Assembly: GCF_003026215.1 (NCBI RefSeq)
Contig: NZ_PYOC01000012.1
Span: 62,001-126,000, forward strand
Length of the DNA stretch: 64,000 bases
From: Photobacterium indicum
GTDB taxonomy: Bacteria > Pseudomonadota > Gammaproteobacteria > Enterobacterales > Vibrionaceae
Direction of reading: 5' to 3'
Both the position numbers and the translations under genes were made by a program. Every line of letters begins with the position of its first letter. The stretch's first letter is position 1. The notes under the pieces were generated by a model. It saw nothing but the letters and a program-made list of their open reading frames with translations. It was not told where the DNA came from and did not search any database. Of the stretch, positions 1 through 9,375 are shown piece after piece.

Positions 1-262
1 TTTATATTAATTATAGTTATTTTTGATCTTTTTAGAACACACTTATCATCATGAATTATATTGGTTTGTATTCTGAATTTAGATTCTTATTCATCGATGG
101 TTACATTTGCATGAGATTGGGTATTGGTTTCATCAATCTATTTGAATAATACTGTGGGCATCCCTACTGAGGGGAACATATTTGAGAGTAAGTTATTGGC
201 TCTTAAAATTCGGGCAATGGCATTCCTAATGCGCCCCTGTATATTTATTTTAGAGGCAAGAC

Positions 263-1219
263 ATGACGCGTAGAAGCTCTTCTATTCACCCTACTGATAA
301 TTACACGATGGAATCAAATTTAAGAAGTGTTGACCTTAATTTGTTGACTGTTTTTGATGCTGTTATGCAAGAGCAGAATATTACCAGAGCAGCTCATAAT
401 CTAGGAATGTCTCAACCTGCAGTCAGTAATGCGGTTGCGCGTCTTAAAGTCATGTTTAACGATGAACTCTTTATTCGTCATGGACGTGGTATTCAGCCAA
501 CACAACGTGCAAAGCAATTATTTGGTCCAATTCGCCAAGCACTGCAATTGGTGAAGAATGAATTACCATCGTCAATTTTTTCGCCAGAAACATCAACGCG
601 TACTTTTAAGCTGGCGCTATGTAGCCCATCAGATATGCGTTTTGCGCCACGAATTTTCCGTGATGTAACAGATCAAGCACCGAGCATTCGTATGCAGCTT
701 GAAGCGGAACTCGACGCAGAATTAACACAGAAAATGCGTTACCAAGAAATCGATTTTGTTATTGATTACGTGCGCTTCGATGAACCTGGTTTTTGTAGTA
801 CAGAATTATTTAGCGATGAACTTGTTGTGATTGCTGCTGGCAACCACCCACGTATTGGTGACAGTATTTCTGAAGCAGAATTTACATCAGAAATGCATGC
901 GGTATTAAAGTCGATGCCAGGTGTAAAGATGTTTGCAGATCATATCTATAATAAGCTGGTTTCTTGTCAGCAAGCTTACCAAGGCGCTAGCCTAAGCAAC
1001 ATTATGTATGTGGTTGGTCAGTCTGAATTAGTGGCTGTAGCCCCTCGTTGGTTAGCTGAATCAGTTGCAGAAAACCTACAACTTAAAGTGTTGCCGCTAC
1101 CCTTTGAGTCTGCAACAGTAAGTGGTTACTTAAGCTGGCATGAGTCTTCACAAAAAGATAAAGGCCATATCTGGATGCGTGATCAGTTATTAAGTATTTG
1201 TGGCGATACGACTGCTTAA
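263..1219 (+). CDS. leuO: LysR-type transcriptional regulator LeuO
   Basis: LysR-family DNA-binding regulator of 318 residues, close to the 314 of E. coli LeuO. The N-terminal winged helix-turn-helix (about residues 22-85) carries the LeuO-typical stretches VDLNLLTVFDAVMQEQNITR and GMSQPAVSNAVARLKVMFND; the rest is the substrate-binding-like effector domain, ending with a conserved SWHE...DKGH..M segment. LeuO is known as an H-NS antagonist and pleiotropic regulator. The ATG at 263 is preceded by GAGG; an ATG at 309 is an alternative. Its position upstream of ilvIH is the usual enterobacterial and vibrio arrangement. Identification is confident; its targets here are not visible. Confidence 0.95.
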   Translation: MTRRSSSIHPTDNYTMESNLRSVDLNLLTVFDAVMQEQNITRAAHNLGMSQPAVSNAVARLKVMFNDELFIRHGRGIQPTQRAKQLFGPIRQALQLVKNELPSSIFSPETSTRTFKLALCSPSDMRFAPRIFRDVTDQAPSIRMQLEAELDAELTQKMRYQEIDFVIDYVRFDEPGFCSTELFSDELVVIAAGNHPRIGDSISEAEFTSEMHAVLKSMPGVKMFADHIYNKLVSCQQAYQGASLSNIMYVVGQSELVAVAPRWLAESVAENLQLKVLPLPFESATVSGYLSWHESSQKDKGHIWMRDQLLSICGDTTA

Positions 1220-1242
1220 TATTGTTCTCTTCCGAATCACAT

Positions 1243-1267
1243 AAAGCCGGCGAAAGTCGGTTTTTTT
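1243..1267 (+). terminator. Intrinsic terminator after leuO
   Basis: A hairpin with arms AAAGCCGGC and GTCGGTTTT and a GAAA loop runs into a T tract just after the leuO stop codon. Confidence 0.8.
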
Positions 1268-1571
1268 ATTTTATCCTTAACAGTCCGTAGTCATTTCTTT
1301 TTCATCTTATATTCCCGCTAAACTTAAATGAATAATGAATCTTATGCTGTGTTTTAACATCGGCTTATATTCTTAGTTTGTTGCACTTTCTTACACTTGT
1401 TTAATTTCTATTAAAAACTAGTATAAAGCCTGTACTGACAAGGGTTACTACTGAGATCAAAACTACATAAAAAATAAAATATATCCCTTTATGGTTGCCT
1501 TTTTTTACACCAACTGTAGACTTCAAAACTCAAGTGAGCTTACAAGTGTAAGCTAGAATGGATAGGTAGTT
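1268..1571. other. Intergenic region upstream of the acyl-CoA ligase gene
   Basis: About 300 bases of AT-rich DNA between the leuO terminator and the acyl-CoA ligase start. It presumably holds the promoter. I see no RNA gene or strong repeat in it. Confidence 0.5.
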
Positions 1572-3386
1572 ATGGCTGAACACGACTTTCATATAGTAAA
1601 CCGAATTCGTACCCAAGTTGCTCGTTTAGGCGATAAGGTTGCTTTGCGTCATCAGGCACAGGAACAATGGCAAGATATAACTTGGAATGAGTTTGGTGAG
1701 CAGATCCAGCAACTAGCAATTGCAATGCTGGCTCATGGTATGAATGTCCAAGATAAAGTCGCCATTTTCTCTAACAACATGCCCCGTTGGACGGTGACTG
1801 ACTTTGCCGCGCTTTATAACCGCTGTGTTATTGTTCCTATCTATCCGACGAATACACCTCAGCAAGCAGCGTATGTGCTTAATGATGCCGATGTCCGTAT
1901 CTTATTTGTTGGTGAACAAGCGCAACTTGATGCCGCGATTGGTATTGCTGAAGGGTGTCCCAAATTAGAGCGTATTGTCACTTTATCTGATGATTTGGTG
2001 CTACCTGATAATTCTCTAGTATGCAGTTTTAATGATTTCCTTTGTACTGCTACTCCAGAGCTGGAGGCTGAACTTCAGCAGCGTCTTAATGACACCGCGA
2101 TGGATGACTTGCTGACGCTGATTTATACCTCTGGCACAACAGGTACGCCAAAAGGTGTCATGCTTGATTACGCTAACATTGCCGCTCAGTTAATCGGGCA
2201 TGATCAGAATCTGTCGTTAGATGAAGGCGATACGTCTTTATGTTTTCTGCCTTTATCGCATGTATTTGAACGAGCATGGACGTTTTATGTTCTGCATCGT
2301 GGTGCGATAAACCATTATTTAACGGATACTAATCAGCTGAAAGAAGCATTAGCAGAAGTTAAACCCAATGTGATGGCTGCTGTTCCACGCGTATATGAAA
2401 AAATTTACTCGACAGTGCATGACAAAGTATCTCGTGCACCCTTTCACCGTAAATTAGTCTTTACTTGGGCGGTGAATATGGGGGCACGTATGGCTGTATG
2501 TCATCAAGAACACCGTCAACCGTCGAAATTACTCACCATGAGTCATAATCTTGCCAATAAGCTCGTGTTATCAAAATTACGCGATATTTTGGGTGGGAAC
2601 ATCAAATTCATGCCATGTGGTGGTGCTAAACTGGATGAAAGCATTGGTCGTTTTTTCCATGCCATTGGGATTAACGTGAAACTTGGTTATGGTATGACCG
2701 AAACAACGGCAACAGTATCGTGCTGGGATGATCAGTGTTTTAATCCTGATTCAATTGGCATGGCTATGCCTGGTGCTGAAATTAAGATCGGCGAAAATAA
2801 CGAAATACTCGTGCGTGGCCCTATGGTGATGCGTGGCTATTATAATATGCCAGAAGAAACGGCGAAGAACTTCACTGAAGATGGTTTTCTTAAAACCGGT
2901 GATGCGGGTCACTTTGATGAGCAAGGTAACTTATTTATTACCGACCGCATTAAAGAGTTGATGAAAACATCTGGTGGTAAATACATTGCACCACAAGTGA
3001 TTGAAGGTGCCATCGGTAAAGATCATTTCATTGAGCAAATCGCTGTTATTGCAGATACCCGAAAATTTGTATCGGCCTTGATTGTCCCTTGTTTTGATAC
3101 TTTGGAAGAGCACGCTCGAGAACTGAATATCAAATATCACGATCGTCTTGAATTGGTTAAAAATAGCCAAATTGTTGAGCTAATTGAAAAACGTGTTGTT
3201 GAGCTACAAAAAGATTTAGCACGGTTTGAGCAAGTGAAAAAAATCACCTTACTACCTAAGGCTTTCTCTATGGATAAAGGTGAACTAACACCAACGCAAA
3301 AATTGCGTCGTAAAGTGATTCATGATCGCTACCATCAAGAAATTGAGCGTATGTACGAAGAGAGCCATCGAAAAGCCCAAAAGTAA
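1572..3386 (+). CDS. AMP-dependent long-chain fatty acid--CoA ligase
   Basis: 604-residue member of the ANL superfamily (acyl-CoA synthetases). It should activate a long-chain fatty acid with ATP to an acyl-adenylate and transfer it to CoA. The P-loop-like motif YTSGTTGTPKGVMLDY lies near residues 187-202, the A5 motif GYGMTETTATVS near 373-384, and the hinge GDAGHFDEQGNLFITDR.KE near 447-465. It resembles the FadD15-like bacterial ligases more than classical FadD. The start is preceded by GGATAGG. A gene of this type lies beside ilvI in vibrios. The family is certain; the physiological substrate is not determined. Confidence 0.88.
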   Translation: MAEHDFHIVNRIRTQVARLGDKVALRHQAQEQWQDITWNEFGEQIQQLAIAMLAHGMNVQDKVAIFSNNMPRWTVTDFAALYNRCVIVPIYPTNTPQQAAYVLNDADVRILFVGEQAQLDAAIGIAEGCPKLERIVTLSDDLVLPDNSLVCSFNDFLCTATPELEAELQQRLNDTAMDDLLTLIYTSGTTGTPKGVMLDYANIAAQLIGHDQNLSLDEGDTSLCFLPLSHVFERAWTFYVLHRGAINHYLTDTNQLKEALAEVKPNVMAAVPRVYEKIYSTVHDKVSRAPFHRKLVFTWAVNMGARMAVCHQEHRQPSKLLTMSHNLANKLVLSKLRDILGGNIKFMPCGGAKLDESIGRFFHAIGINVKLGYGMTETTATVSCWDDQCFNPDSIGMAMPGAEIKIGENNEILVRGPMVMRGYYNMPEETAKNFTEDGFLKTGDAGHFDEQGNLFITDRIKELMKTSGGKYIAPQVIEGAIGKDHFIEQIAVIADTRKFVSALIVPCFDTLEEHARELNIKYHDRLELVKNSQIVELIEKRVVELQKDLARFEQVKKITLLPKAFSMDKGELTPTQKLRRKVIHDRYHQEIERMYEESHRKAQK

Positions 3387-3404
3387 ACGCCATTATTTAT
3401 TCAC

Positions 3405-3429
3405 ATAAAGGAGCCGCAAGGCTCCTTTG
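3405..3429 (+). terminator. Intrinsic terminator after acyl-CoA ligase
   Basis: An AAAGGAGCC / GGCTCCTTT stem with a short GCAA loop lies about 20 bases after the stop. The T tract is short. Confidence 0.75.
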
Positions 3430-3938
3430 TTGTATCTGAACTGAGGTATTGTTGCTGAATAAGCAGACACATCACCATATTACCTATTTATTCCAATTTT
3501 TTATTCCCCTATACAGCCTTCATAAAAGCGTTATTCACTAAATTTACAATCTATTACAGTTTATAAGATCTGTCTTTAGAGCGTGAGTTGAAATGAACAC
3601 AGTGAAATTAACTAACTTATAGAGCAATGATGTGAAGTCACTTTCACCGATAGACTTAATTGCTAAAAAAGCGTTACAGTTGTTGCGGGTAACGGCAACT
3701 TGTTATTGATAGTGGTCGTTCGCATAGAATGAAAAAATGATGATTTCAATTTAGGCTAAAAATAAGCCCTAACTATGTTATATCAACCCGTATAGCTCAT
3801 TATTTACACCATAAACAGGCTTTACAGTGCGATTACCGTTACAACGTTTCTAATAGGGTGTCGTTGACGTAAATAGTAAAAGAGTGTGTTGAAAGTAATT
3901 AGCTATACGGGAGGGTGTAATCAACCTGGAGACAGAAT
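3430..3938. promoter_or_regulatory. Long upstream region of ilvIH
   Basis: About 500 AT-rich bases without a credible gene. In enterobacteria the ilvIH upstream region binds several Lrp dimers; its length and base composition fit a similar arrangement, but I could not identify individual Lrp sites or a clear promoter. The short minus-strand reading frame overlapping the ilvI start is not coding. Confidence 0.4.
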
Positions 3939-5657
3939 ATGGAAATGTTGTCTGGCGCAGACATGATCGTTCGTTCAATGATCGATCAAGGCGTAAAGCA
4001 TATCTTCGGATACCCCGGTGGCTCAGTACTTGATATTTACGATGCTCTGCATGAGAAGAGTGATATCGAACACGTACTCGTTCGCCATGAACAAGCCGCT
4101 GTACACATGGCTGATGGTTATGCACGTGCTACAGGTGATGTGGGGGTAGTACTCGTTACATCAGGCCCTGGTGCGACGAATGCAATCACGGGTATAGCTA
4201 CTGCCTACATGGATTCTATCCCTATGGTTGTTTTTTCTGGTCAGGTTATGAGTAACTTGATTGGTAATGATGCCTTCCAAGAGTGTGACATGGTGGGTAT
4301 TTCTCGACCTGTTGTGAAGCACAGCTTCTTAGTTAAAAAAGCTGAAGATATCCCTGAGATCATCAAAAAAGCTTTTTATATCGCCTCTAGCGGCCGTCCT
4401 GGTCCTGTTGTTATCGATATTCCTAAAGATATGCTGAACCCAGCTGAAACCTACCCTTATCAATACCCAGAGTCGATTGCGATGCGTTCGTATAACCCAA
4501 CAACGCAAGGGCACAAAGGTCAGATTAAACGTGGTTTAAAAGCACTACTATCTGCGAAGAAGCCTGTTCTGTATGTTGGTGGCGGTGCTGTTATCTCTGA
4601 ATGTGATCAGCAAATCTTAAAATTAGCCGAATCGTTGAATCTTCCTGTCGTTAATACGCTGATGGGGTTAGGCGCGTTTCCGGGGACGCATAAAAACTGT
4701 CTTGGCATGTTAGGCATGCACGGTACATATGAAGCCAACATGGCGATGCATAATGCGGATTTGATCTTTGGTATTGGTGTTCGTTTTGATGATCGAACCA
4801 CGAACAATGTTGATAAATATTGTCCAAATGCCACGATCATGCATATCGATATTGATCCATCTTCTATCTCAAAAACAATCGCGGTGGATATTCCGATTGT
4901 AGGCTCTGCTGAAACGGTTCTAGATTGCATGCTTAAAATGCTCGATGAGCAAGAGAGCAGTAATGACCAAGAGGCGATAGCGAGTTGGTGGGCAGATCTT
5001 GAGTCATGGCGTTCACGTAAGTGTTTAAGTTATGAAACCAATAACGAACGTATTAAGCCTCAGCAGGTTATAGAGTCTCTCTATAAGCTAACAAATGGCG
5101 ATGCATATGTTGCCTCTGATGTTGGTCAGCACCAAATGTTTGCTGCATTGTATTATCCTTTTGACAAGCCACGTCGCTGGATTAATTCGGGCGGCCTCGG
5201 CACCATGGGCTTTGGTCTTCCTGCAGCTATGGGAGTGAAATTTGCCTTACCTGATGAAGAAGTCGTTTGTGTGACTGGTGATGGTAGTATCCAAATGAAT
5301 ATTCAAGAGTTATCAACGGCACTTCAGTACGATATTCCAGTTAAGATCATCAACCTAAATAACCGCTTTCTTGGTATGGTAAAGCAGTGGCAAGACATGA
5401 TTTATCAAGGTCGTCACTCACATTCGTATATGGATTCAGTGCCTGATTTTGCTGCAATCGCAGAAGCTTACGGACATGTTGGGGTGCGTATTTCAGATCC
5501 AGCGAAACTGGATAGCGAGTTAGAAAAAGCGCTAGCCATGAAAGATAAGTTGGTGTTCGTTGATATAAGTATTGATGAAACCGAGCATGTATATCCAATG
5601 TTGATCCGTGGTGGTTCAATGAGCGAAATGTGGTTAAGCAAAACGGAGAGAACATAA
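3939..5657 (+). CDS. ilvI: Acetolactate synthase III large (catalytic) subunit
   Basis: 572 residues, near-colinear with E. coli IlvI. It is a thiamine-diphosphate enzyme that condenses pyruvate with pyruvate or 2-ketobutyrate in the first common step of branched-chain amino acid synthesis. Visible are the catalytic glutamate segment VRHEQAAVHMADGYARATG (Glu near residue 49), the FAD-binding middle domain (MLGMHGTYEANMAMHNADLI) and the ThDP/Mg motif GDGSIQMNIQELSTA...NLNN near 442-470. The start gives the canonical MEMLSGA N-terminus and is preceded by GGAGAC. The stop overlaps the ilvH start by one base (TAATG), so the two are translationally coupled. Confidence 0.97.
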   Translation: MEMLSGADMIVRSMIDQGVKHIFGYPGGSVLDIYDALHEKSDIEHVLVRHEQAAVHMADGYARATGDVGVVLVTSGPGATNAITGIATAYMDSIPMVVFSGQVMSNLIGNDAFQECDMVGISRPVVKHSFLVKKAEDIPEIIKKAFYIASSGRPGPVVIDIPKDMLNPAETYPYQYPESIAMRSYNPTTQGHKGQIKRGLKALLSAKKPVLYVGGGAVISECDQQILKLAESLNLPVVNTLMGLGAFPGTHKNCLGMLGMHGTYEANMAMHNADLIFGIGVRFDDRTTNNVDKYCPNATIMHIDIDPSSISKTIAVDIPIVGSAETVLDCMLKMLDEQESSNDQEAIASWWADLESWRSRKCLSYETNNERIKPQQVIESLYKLTNGDAYVASDVGQHQMFAALYYPFDKPRRWINSGGLGTMGFGLPAAMGVKFALPDEEVVCVTGDGSIQMNIQELSTALQYDIPVKIINLNNRFLGMVKQWQDMIYQGRHSHSYMDSVPDFAAIAEAYGHVGVRISDPAKLDSELEKALAMKDKLVFVDISIDETEHVYPMLIRGGSMSEMWLSKTERT

Positions 5658-6154
5658 TGCGCAGAATTATATCGGTATTACTAGAAAATGAACCCGGCGC
5701 ACTTTCTCGAGTTGTTGGTCTGTTCTCTCAGCGTGGCTATAACATTGAAACACTGACTGTAGCACCGACAGACGATTCAACATTATCACGTTTAAACATT
5801 ACGACTTATGTTGAAGATGATGCTGTTTATGAACAAATTGAGAAGCAATTACATAAGCTAATTGATATTTTGAAAGTGAGTAATGTAACCGAAGCTGAAC
5901 ATTTAGAGCGAGAGCTAATGTTAGTTAAGGTGAAAGCGAGTGGCTTTGCCCGTGCTGAAGTGAAACGTACTGCAGATATTTTTCGCGGTCAAATTGTTGA
6001 TGTTACAAGCCAAATTTACACGATTCAGCTTGCAGGCACGAGTGAAAAGTTAGATGCATTCATTGCTGCGGTTAGCGAGGCTACAGATATTGTTGAAGTA
6101 GCACGGAGTGGTGTTGTTGGTCTTGCTCGTGGAGAGCGCGCACTAAAAGCATAA
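5657..6154 (+). CDS. ilvH: Acetolactate synthase III small (regulatory) subunit
   Basis: 165 residues. It has an N-terminal ACT domain (MRRIISVLLENEPGALSRVV, residues 1-20 onward) that binds valine for feedback inhibition, and a C-terminal ACT-like domain that activates IlvI. I take the ATG at 5657, overlapping the ilvI stop by one base and preceded by GGAGAG, rather than the in-frame ATG at 5630, because it gives the usual IlvH N-terminus. Confidence 0.96.
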   Translation: MRRIISVLLENEPGALSRVVGLFSQRGYNIETLTVAPTDDSTLSRLNITTYVEDDAVYEQIEKQLHKLIDILKVSNVTEAEHLERELMLVKVKASGFARAEVKRTADIFRGQIVDVTSQIYTIQLAGTSEKLDAFIAAVSEATDIVEVARSGVVGLARGERALKA

Positions 6155-6176
6155 CATTAAATTAGACGTACTAAAC

Positions 6177-6216
6177 AAGCCCGACTCAGGAAATCCCTGT
6201 ATCGGGCTTATTTTTT
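6177..6216 (+). terminator. Intrinsic terminator after ilvH
   Basis: An AAGCCCGA / TCGGGCTT stem about 22 bases after ilvH is followed by A and six T residues. Confidence 0.85.
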
Positions 6217-6300
6217 GCTTGTCATTAATTGTCATGAGAGAGAGTGATCCTCTGTCGTTGAGAGAATTGAGGTAGTTATGCAAACAGTGCTCAAAATACG

Positions 6301-6324
6301 ACTATTAGACTAAAGTCTAATAGT
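6301..6324. promoter_or_regulatory. 11-bp perfect inverted repeat, probable operator
   Basis: ACTATTAGACT and AGTCTAATAGT are separated by two bases, giving a 24-bp dyad about 105 bp before a small membrane peptide gene. Its size and symmetry fit a dimeric repressor site. The cognate protein is unknown; the GntR regulator encoded nearby is one candidate. Confidence 0.5.
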
Positions 6325-6429
6325 GGAGCTGTATTGATCTTAGTGCTGGTACTGAATTTCTATAGCCTAGAGTATGGAATGCAGAGAGGATAATGCGAAA
6401 GGATTCTTGCTTATAGAGGAGGATTGATA

Positions 6430-6561
6430 ATGGTAAACAAATTTCTAGTGCGATTTATGAGCCTGTGTTTATTGATACTTGGTTTTAAGGTGAGTGCGAT
6501 TTATTTTCTACTCGCAGTACTTCTACTGAATACGCATCATAAGGAAATTTTTGGCTGGTAG
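6430..6561 (+). CDS. Small hydrophobic membrane peptide (43 aa), unrecognised
   Basis: Reading frame of 43 residues beginning MVNKFLVRFMSLCLLILGFK and ending HHKEIFGW. About residues 10-34 are almost entirely hydrophobic, enough for one membrane span with a basic N-terminus. It is preceded by a near-perfect Shine-Dalgarno sequence (AGAGGAGG) seven bases before the ATG, which is the main reason to call it a gene. I do not recognise a family. Confidence 0.6.
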   Translation: MVNKFLVRFMSLCLLILGFKVSAIYFLLAVLLLNTHHKEIFGW

Positions 6562-6598
6562 TTTGGGTATATGTGATGGGGATGACGTTCGATTGCAG

Positions 6599-6626
6599 AA
6601 AGCTCGATCGATGGAGATCGAGCTTT
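6599..6626. terminator. Hairpin between small peptide gene and GntR regulator
   Basis: AAAGCTCGAT and ATCGAGCTTT form a 10-bp stem between two convergent genes. No clean T tract follows on either strand, so termination is only likely. Confidence 0.45.
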
Positions 6627-6664
6627 ATCTATCGGTGTCCGTTAAATGGCAATCGATATAAGAA

Positions 6665-7318
6665 TTAGATGTATGCTTTAATGATTTCGACAGCTCGCTT
6701 AAAGTGATTATTTAGTAAATCGAGTGCCCGTTGTGTGTCTCGCCCTAGTACAGCTTTCATCATCGCGTCATGTTCACCATTATCATGATAACGTTCTTCA
6801 TAGTGGCGATTGCGGCTTACCCAGACGTGACGGTAACGTTCAATTTGCTCATAAACTTCACGATATAGTTCCAGCATTACTGGTGATTGGCTACCCGCAA
6901 GTAAAGCGAGGTGGAATTCACTGTGTCGATCTTCCCATTCTGTAAAATCAACGTCCGATGCCGCAGGGTTTATTTTGCTTAACTTGTGATAGGTAGTGAG
7001 AATATTGAGTTCCCATGCCTCGTCGCCATTGATGATTGCTCGTTCTAATAATACGCGAGATAAAATTAGGTTAGTCTCAAACAGATCTTCAAGTTCATCT
7101 ACTGAAATAGGTGCAACCCAGCAGCCTTTTTGAGGGGCGAATTTGACGTATTTTTTCCATGATAATTGAACCAGCGCTTCGCGAATGGGTGAGGCTCCGA
7201 CGTTATAGCGTGCTTTTAAGTCGGCAACGACAAGCTTTTGGCCCGGAGAAAGCTCTCCAAGCAGAATATCTTGTCGTATAACTTCCATAATCTTATTAGT
7301 CAAAGTAGGACTAGACAC
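6665..7318 (-). CDS. GntR/FCD-family transcriptional regulator (CsiR-like)
   Basis: 217 residues. An N-terminal GntR winged helix (about residues 6-70, with LSPGQKLVVADLKARYNVGASPIREAL) is followed by an FCD ligand-binding domain of FadR type (about 80-210, with DRHSEFHLALLAG and HDAMMKAVLGRD). Length and alignment by eye resemble E. coli CsiR/GlaR, which represses glutarate/GABA catabolism genes; no such genes are adjacent here, so the regulon may differ. Transcribed convergently with the small peptide gene. Family certain, function inferred. Confidence 0.82.
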   Translation of the reverse strand: MSSPTLTNKIMEVIRQDILLGELSPGQKLVVADLKARYNVGASPIREALVQLSWKKYVKFAPQKGCWVAPISVDELEDLFETNLILSRVLLERAIINGDEAWELNILTTYHKLSKINPAASDVDFTEWEDRHSEFHLALLAGSQSPVMLELYREVYEQIERYRHVWVSRNRHYEERYHDNGEHDAMMKAVLGRDTQRALDLLNNHFKRAVEIIKAYI

Positions 7319-7614
7319 TAAATTCCTCTCATTTTTATTGTTATTCCCTAATGCTAAGTATGAGTTTTCATTTGCATAGGATATTTCGATGAATATTAGT
7401 CAGCAAGAAAGTGTTACTTATTAGGCTAGTCGCTCTGGTGGAAATTGAAATACCGACGAGTGACGATTTATACCTTAGAAGTATCTGCTTATTATGAAGT
7501 ATACGATTTATGAGGTTAGGGTGCGATATAGAAAAGATGAATTTGTGAGTAAATGCGGATAGGGAGGATATAGAAAAGTGTGAGTATTCGATGCTTTATC
7601 AGACGCCAGATACA
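7319..7614. other. Intergenic region between pykF and GntR regulator
   Basis: About 300 bases upstream of the GntR regulator. It must contain that gene's promoter on the minus strand. No coding or RNA gene is evident. Confidence 0.4.
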
Positions 7615-7640
7615 AAAATGGGAGCCGAAGCTCCCATTTT
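7615..7640 (-). terminator. Intrinsic terminator of pykF
   Basis: An 11-bp stem, AAAATGGGAGC / GCTCCCATTTT, with a CGAA tetraloop lies 17 bases past the pykF stop and is flanked by A/T runs on both sides. Confidence 0.85.
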
Positions 7641-7657
7641 AAAACTCAGTATACGAC

Positions 7658-9070
7658 TTAAAGTACGTGTACAGAAGCTGTGTTAGTTGTACCAGAAGGA
7701 ACTAGTGCGCCAGATACCATAACAACGATATCGCCTTTAGCGCCAAGACCAGTTTCTAGCGCGATTTCTTTACCGCGGCTGTAGAATGCATCAGTGCTGT
7801 CGATAGCATCAACAACGATAGGTGTAACACCTTTCGTTAGACAAAGCTGAGCAGCTGTTTTCTGGTTTGTAGTTACAGCAATAATTTTCGCTGTTGGGAA
7901 GTACTTACGGATAGAGCGAGCAGATTTACCAGCTTCAGTCGCAACAACAATTAGAGGAGCATTTAGCTTCTCTGAAGTGTCTACTGCGCCTTTACATACC
8001 GCTTCAGTAATACGTAGACGAGAGCTGTCTAGGCGAGAACCTAATTCTGCTTTTAACGCTGAATCTGTACGGTTACAGATTTGAGCCATGATAGTTACAG
8101 CTTCAATTGGGTATTTACCCTTAGCTGATTCACCAGATAGCATTACTGCATCAGTACCATCCATGATTGCGTTTGCAACGTCACCCGCTTCTGCGCGAGT
8201 CGGACGTGGGTTCTTAATCATAGAATCAAGCATTTGAGTTGCAGTGATAACAACTTTACGTGCGCGATTACATTTCTCGATCATCATCTTCTGAGCAAAG
8301 ATAACTTCTTCTACTGGGATTTCAACACCAAGGTCGCCACGAGCAACCATGATACCGTCAGAAGCTTCTAGGATAGAGTCAAAGTTATCAACGCCTTCCT
8401 GGTTTTCGATTTTAGAGATGATTTGAATCTTCTCGCCACCATTAGCAGCAAGTAGAGCACGGATTTCTTTAACATCATCTTCTTTACGAATGAAAGATGC
8501 AGCAACGAAATCAACGCCTTGCTCACAACCGAATACTAGGTCTGCTTTATCTTTTTCAGAAAGAGCAGGAAGCTTTACAGAAACACCAGGTAGGTTAACA
8601 CCTTTGTTTTCACCAAGATCACCGTTGTTAAGTACTTTACACTTAACTTCAGTTTCAGTTGTTTCTAGTACTTCCATTTCGATAAGGCCATCATCAACAA
8701 GGATGATGTTACCTTTAGTAAGGTCTTTAGCGAAACCTGGGTAAGTTACTGCAACACGGTCTTGGTTACCAACAACTGTAATATCAGTTGTGAATGTGAA
8801 TTCTTGACCAGCAACTAGAGCGAAATCTTCGCCATTTTCTAGTTTGATAGTACGAATTTCAGGACCTTTAGTATCTAGCAAGATAGCTAGAGACTGAGCA
8901 GATGTAGCCATTACTTCACGTAGGTTTACGATACGTTGACCGTGTTCTTCGAAGTTACCGTGAGAGAAGTTTAAACGCATTACGTTCATACCAGCGTTAG
9001 CTAGTTTAGTAAGCATTTCTACAGATTCAGTTTTTGGTCCAATCGTACATACGATCTTGGTCTTTTTCAT
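7658..9070 (-). CDS. pykF: Pyruvate kinase I (fructose-1,6-bisphosphate-activated type)
   Basis: 470 residues, the length of E. coli PykF. It converts phosphoenolpyruvate and ADP to pyruvate and ATP at the end of glycolysis. Seen: the N-terminal KTKIVCTIGPKTES...MNVMRLNFSHG, the active-site signature ISKIENQEGVDNFD, ARGDLGVEIP and ATQMLDSMIKNPRPTRAE, and a C-terminal allosteric domain ending SGTTNTASVHVL. Type I is assigned because the sequence is PykF-like throughout. It is a monocistronic minus-strand gene with its own terminator. Confidence 0.97.
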   Translation of the reverse strand: MKKTKIVCTIGPKTESVEMLTKLANAGMNVMRLNFSHGNFEEHGQRIVNLREVMATSAQSLAILLDTKGPEIRTIKLENGEDFALVAGQEFTFTTDITVVGNQDRVAVTYPGFAKDLTKGNIILVDDGLIEMEVLETTETEVKCKVLNNGDLGENKGVNLPGVSVKLPALSEKDKADLVFGCEQGVDFVAASFIRKEDDVKEIRALLAANGGEKIQIISKIENQEGVDNFDSILEASDGIMVARGDLGVEIPVEEVIFAQKMMIEKCNRARKVVITATQMLDSMIKNPRPTRAEAGDVANAIMDGTDAVMLSGESAKGKYPIEAVTIMAQICNRTDSALKAELGSRLDSSRLRITEAVCKGAVDTSEKLNAPLIVVATEAGKSARSIRKYFPTAKIIAVTTNQKTAAQLCLTKGVTPIVVDAIDSTDAFYSRGKEIALETGLGAKGDIVVMVSGALVPSGTTNTASVHVL

Positions 9071-9237
9071 TGAGGACAGTCTCCAGACAATCTTTACCCA
9101 AGGGAAATTTAATCACAGTGTTATACCCGAAAGCGAGGTATCAATAATGTTGAATAATGACCTCATAGTGAGAGGCTAATCACAAAACTGTAACTTACAG
9201 GCTTTCGACTGCGATGATAATACAAAATTTTTACAAA

Positions 9238-9375
9238 AATATTGCCTTATGAAAGTAAGTTATTCACTTTCATAAGGCATCTCTGTTGATCATAAATTGT
9301 CATTTTTTATCTATATTGCTCTCACTAATTGACCTTGTATTCATAAAATCAAGTGATAAACAAGCAGCAAGTATA
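9238..9375 (-). ncRNA. Candidate small RNA ending in a strong stem-loop
   Basis: On the minus strand a TATACT -10-like hexamer (plus 9370-9375) lies about 100 bases before a 13-bp perfect stem, GCCTTATGAAAGT / ACTTTCATAAGGC (9244-9278), followed by GGCAATATTTTTG. That layout fits a short independent transcript of about 110-125 nt. The -35 region is weak and no known family is recognised. Confidence 0.3.
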
